In this document: positions 62,279 to 64,000 of the stretch, piece by piece
Layout: each line of letters starts with the position of its first letter
How positions within the stretch are numbered: position 1 is the stretch's first letter
Source of the DNA: Kaistia defluvii
GTDB lineage: Bacteria; Pseudomonadota; Alphaproteobacteria; Rhizobiales; Kaistiaceae
Assembly: GCF_040548815.1 (NCBI RefSeq)
Contig: NZ_JBEPSM010000003.1
Location: 620,001 to 684,000 of the forward strand
DNA: 64,000 nt
Direction of reading: 5' to 3'
Translations under genes and position numbers: made by a program
Notes under the pieces: model-generated
Databases searched by the model: none
What the model was told of the DNA's origin: nothing
Seen by the model: only the letters and a program-made list of their open reading frames with translations

Positions 62279-63265
62279 ATGCAATCCGCAACCACCGTGA
62301 AACGCACCAGCGAACCGTTCCTGCTCGAACAGTTGCGAGCTTATGGACCGATCCTCGGCATGATCCTGATCCTGCTGGTCTTCTCTGTCCTGAAGCCGGC
62401 ATTCCTGTCCGTTGCCAATATCGGCAATGTCCTGCATCAGAGCTCCATTCTCATCATCATGTCGTTTGGGCTGGCCGTCGTCATGGCGATGCGCGGCGTC
62501 GATCTGTCGATTGCGCAGATCGCCGATGCCGCCGGGCTTCTCGCGGCGGTCCTCCTTCTGCATGGACAGTCGCTCTGGATCGTTTTTACTGTGCCGATCT
62601 TCTTCGGGCTGTTCGCCGGCTTGGTGAATGGCCTGCTGGTTGCCTATGCCGGGGTTCCCGCGATCATAGGAACGCTGGGAATGATGTTCGTCATCCGGTC
62701 TGGCGAGTTGTTGATGACAAACGGCGCTGAACCGCAGATCCTGTTCACGCTGCCCCGCGGATTGACGCGCAACTTTTTCTTCGTCGGGCAGGGATCGATC
62801 GGTCCCTTTTCGGCGCTGGTCGTGCTCGCCCTGCTGGTGTTCGCCGCCATGATGGTGGTCACCCGTTTCACGACATTTGCCCGCCGCGCCCGGGCGGTTG
62901 GCGGCAATGCTCGCGCCGCCTATCTGGCCGGCATCAACATCCGGGCGGTGTTCGCCGGCGGATTCGTGCTGGCCGGCCTGCTGGCGAGCATCGCGGGCGT
63001 GGCGCTGGTCTCGCGCACCAGCATCGCGGTGCCGCGCGGTGCCGAGCCTTATTTGCTGGATGCCTTCGCCGCCGTCTATCTCGGCACTCTGCTCTCCAAG
63101 CGAGGCGATATCACGATCTGGGGAACCCTGCTCGGCGCCCTGTTCATCACATTCCTGAGCAACGGACTGACGCTTCTGGGGCTTGGCGCGCCGTATCGTT
63201 TCGCCTTGAACGGCGGGTTCATCCTGCTTGCCATGGCCATCGGCGCTTTGAAACGAAACAATTAG
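62279..63265 (+). CDS. ribose-type ABC transporter permease, second subunit
   Basis: A 328-residue BPD_transp_2 permease. Hydrophobic helices start at about residue 22, and MAMRGVDLSIAQIADAAGLL is the conserved family turn. Together with the permease half of the fused protein it would form a heterodimeric channel. With one ATPase chain carrying two sites, the complex could need only one copy of each. It lies 10 bases after the fusion gene and 10 before the amidohydrolase. Confidence 0.9.
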   Translation: MQSATTVKRTSEPFLLEQLRAYGPILGMILILLVFSVLKPAFLSVANIGNVLHQSSILIIMSFGLAVVMAMRGVDLSIAQIADAAGLLAAVLLLHGQSLWIVFTVPIFFGLFAGLVNGLLVAYAGVPAIIGTLGMMFVIRSGELLMTNGAEPQILFTLPRGLTRNFFFVGQGSIGPFSALVVLALLVFAAMMVVTRFTTFARRARAVGGNARAAYLAGINIRAVFAGGFVLAGLLASIAGVALVSRTSIAVPRGAEPYLLDAFAAVYLGTLLSKRGDITIWGTLLGALFITFLSNGLTLLGLGAPYRFALNGGFILLAMAIGALKRNN

Positions 63266-63275
63266 GGAGACACAC

Positions 63276-63995
63276 ATGAGCATGATCATCGACGCCCATA
63301 ATCATCTCGGCGATCGTCCCGGGGCTCGACAGACTGGCGCGGAGCTGGTGGCAAAGCTTGACGTCGCCGGCGTCGACAAGGCCGTCGTATTCCCCTTCGT
63401 CGAAGGCAATTTCACCAATGATTTCGTCAAGAACGCCTTTGACGAATTCCCGGACCGGCTGATCCCGTTCTGCGCGGTCAACCCATGGGAAGCCAACGCA
63501 GCGGAAATCGTCCGGCACTGCATCACCGATTGGGGCTTCAAGGGATTGAAGCTTCATCCGACGATCAACGGATATCACCTGGCCGATCCGGAACTCGTCG
63601 ATCCTCTCTTCAGGGTCGCCGACGAACTGGGCTTTCCGATCATCGTCCACGGCGCGAGCGATCTTTTCAACAGCCCGCCGGAATTCGCCCTCATGGCCGC
63701 GCGCTTTCCACGCGTGCCGCTCCTGATGGCCCATATGGGCTTCTTTTGGGCTGTTGAGCAGGCCATCGATTTTGCCAGCCAGTTCGACAATCTCTATCTG
63801 GAGACATCAAGGGCGCCGATCTTCGAGATCCAGACAGCCGTCAAGCGACTGGGCCCGGAGAAAGTCATATGGGGCACCGACTCGCCGTTCGTCGACTATG
63901 AGTTCGAATTCCAGAAGATGGAGCGGTCGACACCGGATCTCGGTGGCTATGGCTCGATCGTCGGTGGCAATATAGCTCGTCTTTTGAAACTCTGA
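63276..63995 (+). CDS. amidohydrolase_2 family metal-dependent hydrolase
   Basis: A 239-residue TIM-barrel hydrolase of the Amidohydro_2 (ACMSD-like) family, short but complete. The N-terminal metal motif is DAHNHLGD, then GLKLHPTINGYH, IIVHGASD, LMAHMGFFW, and the final Asp ligand in WGTDSPF. AGGGAGA precedes the ATG at 63276. As the last visible gene of the importer operon it probably acts on the imported compound, by hydrolysis or decarboxylation. The operon may continue past the window end. Confidence 0.88.
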   Translation: MSMIIDAHNHLGDRPGARQTGAELVAKLDVAGVDKAVVFPFVEGNFTNDFVKNAFDEFPDRLIPFCAVNPWEANAAEIVRHCITDWGFKGLKLHPTINGYHLADPELVDPLFRVADELGFPIIVHGASDLFNSPPEFALMAARFPRVPLLMAHMGFFWAVEQAIDFASQFDNLYLETSRAPIFEIQTAVKRLGPEKVIWGTDSPFVDYEFEFQKMERSTPDLGGYGSIVGGNIARLLKL

Positions 63996-64000
63996 CGCTA

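Overview
The window is GC-rich, densely coded DNA from an alphaproteobacterium, most likely Hyphomicrobiales (Rhizobiales). The reasons are HWE and HisKA_2 sensor kinases, FCD-type GntR regulation, EcfG-type (GGAAC...CGTT) general-stress promoters, sugar ABC importers of the ribose class, and a YciE/KatE stress block. No rRNA, tRNA, CRISPR array, prophage or insertion sequence was recognised.

Layout. 1-645: the 5' part of an HWE histidine kinase, cut by the window edge. 1099-3103: a permease (AEC family) followed by an oxalate decarboxylase-type bicupin. 3260-8202 (minus): a GntR regulator and a ribose-type ABC importer ending in a DJ-1/PfpI protein. It is divergent from 8301-12922 (plus), a four-gene catabolic operon (Ldh2-family dehydrogenase, iron alcohol dehydrogenase, aldehyde dehydrogenase, alpha/beta hydrolase). 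A palindromic operator lies in the shared promoter region. 13031-18545 (minus): a stress block with cytoplasmic alpha-amylase, large-subunit catalase KatE behind an EcfG-like promoter, a glycine-zipper general-stress protein, a small exported protein and a YciE-type ferritin-like protein.

19804-28751 (plus): six tightly packed, partly overlapping genes forming an unusual glycan-assembly operon. It has three GT4-like units plus two domain fusions (glycosyltransferase-UDP-galactopyranose mutase, and glycosyltransferase-clan GH-A glycosidase), with a Gfo/Idh/MocA oxidoreductase and an MDR dehydrogenase between them. It is followed by an SDR gene and a deletion scar joining remnants of a rhodanese and a second SDR gene. 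30970-33630 is a three-domain fusion (phosphoribosyltransferase, alpha/beta hydrolase, erythromycin esterase-like). 33905-38218 is a large autotransporter with about 19 short W-x-G-D repeats. 38467-43512 holds two exported sulfatases, an AraC-type regulator and a small PqqD-like protein.

43585-55049 (minus): a complete but atypical chemosensory operon. It has a response regulator, a soluble methyl-accepting protein with two signalling tips, a triple CheW, CheB, CheR, CheA, a STAS protein, a second response regulator, a CheC phosphatase and a hybrid kinase. 55380-57997: an alpha/beta hydrolase under a promoter built on a 30-bp perfect palindrome, then a frameshifted HisKA_2 kinase with its response regulator. 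58619-63995: a second ribose-type ABC importer whose ATPase and one permease are fused, followed by a second permease and an amidohydrolase. A fragment of a different amidohydrolase lies just upstream.

The strongest candidates for something undescribed are the glycan operon with its two fusions and the chemosensory operon with the double-tip receptor, triple CheW, STAS and CheC.
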